Shown: positions 40,173 through 40,331 of the stretch, one piece after another | How positions within the stretch are numbered: the stretch's first letter is position 1 | How the letters are laid out: each line of letters begins with the position of its first letter | Source: a virus | Reading direction: 5' to 3' (one strand) | Virus record (IMG/VR): IMGVR_UViG_3300025131_000114 | Coordinates: 1 to 40,331 of that record | Length of the DNA stretch: 40,331 nt | Program-made: the position numbers and the translations under genes | Notes under the pieces: model-generated | What the model was told of the DNA's origin: nothing | The model's input: the letters and a program-made list of their open reading frames with translations, nothing else | The model's database searches: none

Positions 40173-40331
40173 AAATGGAACCTCCAGTCCCGTGGAGGCA
40201 ATCTGCCTCGTCTCCGGTCGAGAATCGAACTCGTCCACTCCCACTCTCGTATCCCGCGAGGCCCGTGGGGGTGTCACCATGCCGAAGGCCGTGGGGTGCC
40301 AAAGCCCTCCTTCCGCTATGACAGTCGGGGC
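40173..40331. other. Right edge of window without a convincing gene
   Basis: This 159-base region upstream of the last small gene has two open frames on the minus strand but no start with a matched ribosome site in a convincing place, except TTG 40302 after GGAAGGAGG, spaced too closely. It contains the hairpin pair above. I see no clear promoter; the leftward operon may start beyond the window. Confidence 0.4.
40181..40209 (-). promoter_or_regulatory. Two competing hairpins over a ribosome-binding site
   Basis: On the minus strand, GAGGCA-GAT-TGCCTC (40209-40195) can pair on itself. The overlapping CCTCC (40198-40194) can instead pair with GGAGG (40185-40181), the Shine-Dalgarno of the gene starting at 40172. 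The two stems share bases, so only one can form at a time, a simple RNA switch design. Stems are short (six and five pairs), so this may be chance. Confidence 0.3.

Noticed and set aside
40217-40240. tRNA-like T-loop on the minus strand (GTTCGATTC within a short stem)
   Set aside because: The T stem has a mismatch, no matching acceptor arm or anticodon loop with U33 could be folded around it, and no CCA follows. Treated as chance.
40105-40302. 65-codon minus-strand frame starting at TTG 40302
   Set aside because: The ribosome-like GGAAGGAGG is only three bases from the TTG, and the frame overlaps the better-supported 40172 gene.
1-40331. Lysogeny module
   Set aside because: A Cro-like gene is present, but no integrase, excisionase, partition gene or attachment-site-like repeat was recognised in the window, so a temperate lifestyle is not claimed.

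Overview
This window is part of the genome of a tailed double-stranded DNA phage, most likely podovirus-like, that infects an actinobacterium. The phage call rests on a complete packaging, head, tail-fibre, ejection-protein and lysis gene set in one rightward run of overlapping genes. The host call rests mainly on a WhiB-type Fe-S regulator gene (minus strand, near 31 kb), a family found almost only in Actinobacteria and their phages. GTG/TTG starts and a possible leaderless transcript fit that host. I see no tape-measure, tail-tube or sheath gene. Three very large ejection-type proteins fill that place, which argues for a short tail. The window starts inside a gene, ends upstream of leftward genes, and holds no DNA polymerase, primase or helicase, so the genome continues on at least one side.

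Layout, plus strand, 1 to 31067 (late genes): small and large terminase, an HNH endonuclease, a small membrane protein, three tandem genes sharing a C-terminal tail (2619-5043; the third has a ParB-like motif), two zinc-binding small proteins, portal, three small genes, putative scaffold, major capsid protein and a decoration-like protein. A probable tail nozzle follows, then a tail fibre with 14 VTG[N/D]-type repeats and a seven-repeat Kelch-like adhesin. Next come a block of small structural genes, an M15 peptidase endolysin with a peptidoglycan-binding domain, a calcineurin-like phosphoesterase, a head-tail adaptor, and three internal virion proteins of 887, 591 and 1930 residues. The run ends with a 37-residue basic peptide and a holin.

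Layout, 30963 to 40331 (probably early/middle genes, mostly leftward): whiB overlaps the holin gene tail to tail, after a RecT-like annealing protein. A divergent intergenic region separates recT from a rightward Cro-like regulator and a RusA-like resolvase gene. Further right, all leftward, are a Dam-type methylase, several small zinc-binding or helical proteins, and a pair consisting of a large HExxH plus von Willebrand A protein and a MoxR/CobS-like AAA+ ATPase. Beyond lies a small winged-helix-like gene under a perfect TTGACA-N17-TATAAT promoter, then a cluster of very short overlapping genes.

Most noteworthy: the MoxR-like ATPase with its metallopeptidase-like/VWA partner; the three head-region proteins with a shared terminal tail; a propeller adhesin caught just after an exact 135-bp one-blade duplication; and the divergent control region. 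All functions are inferred from sequence motifs and gene order; no database search was possible.
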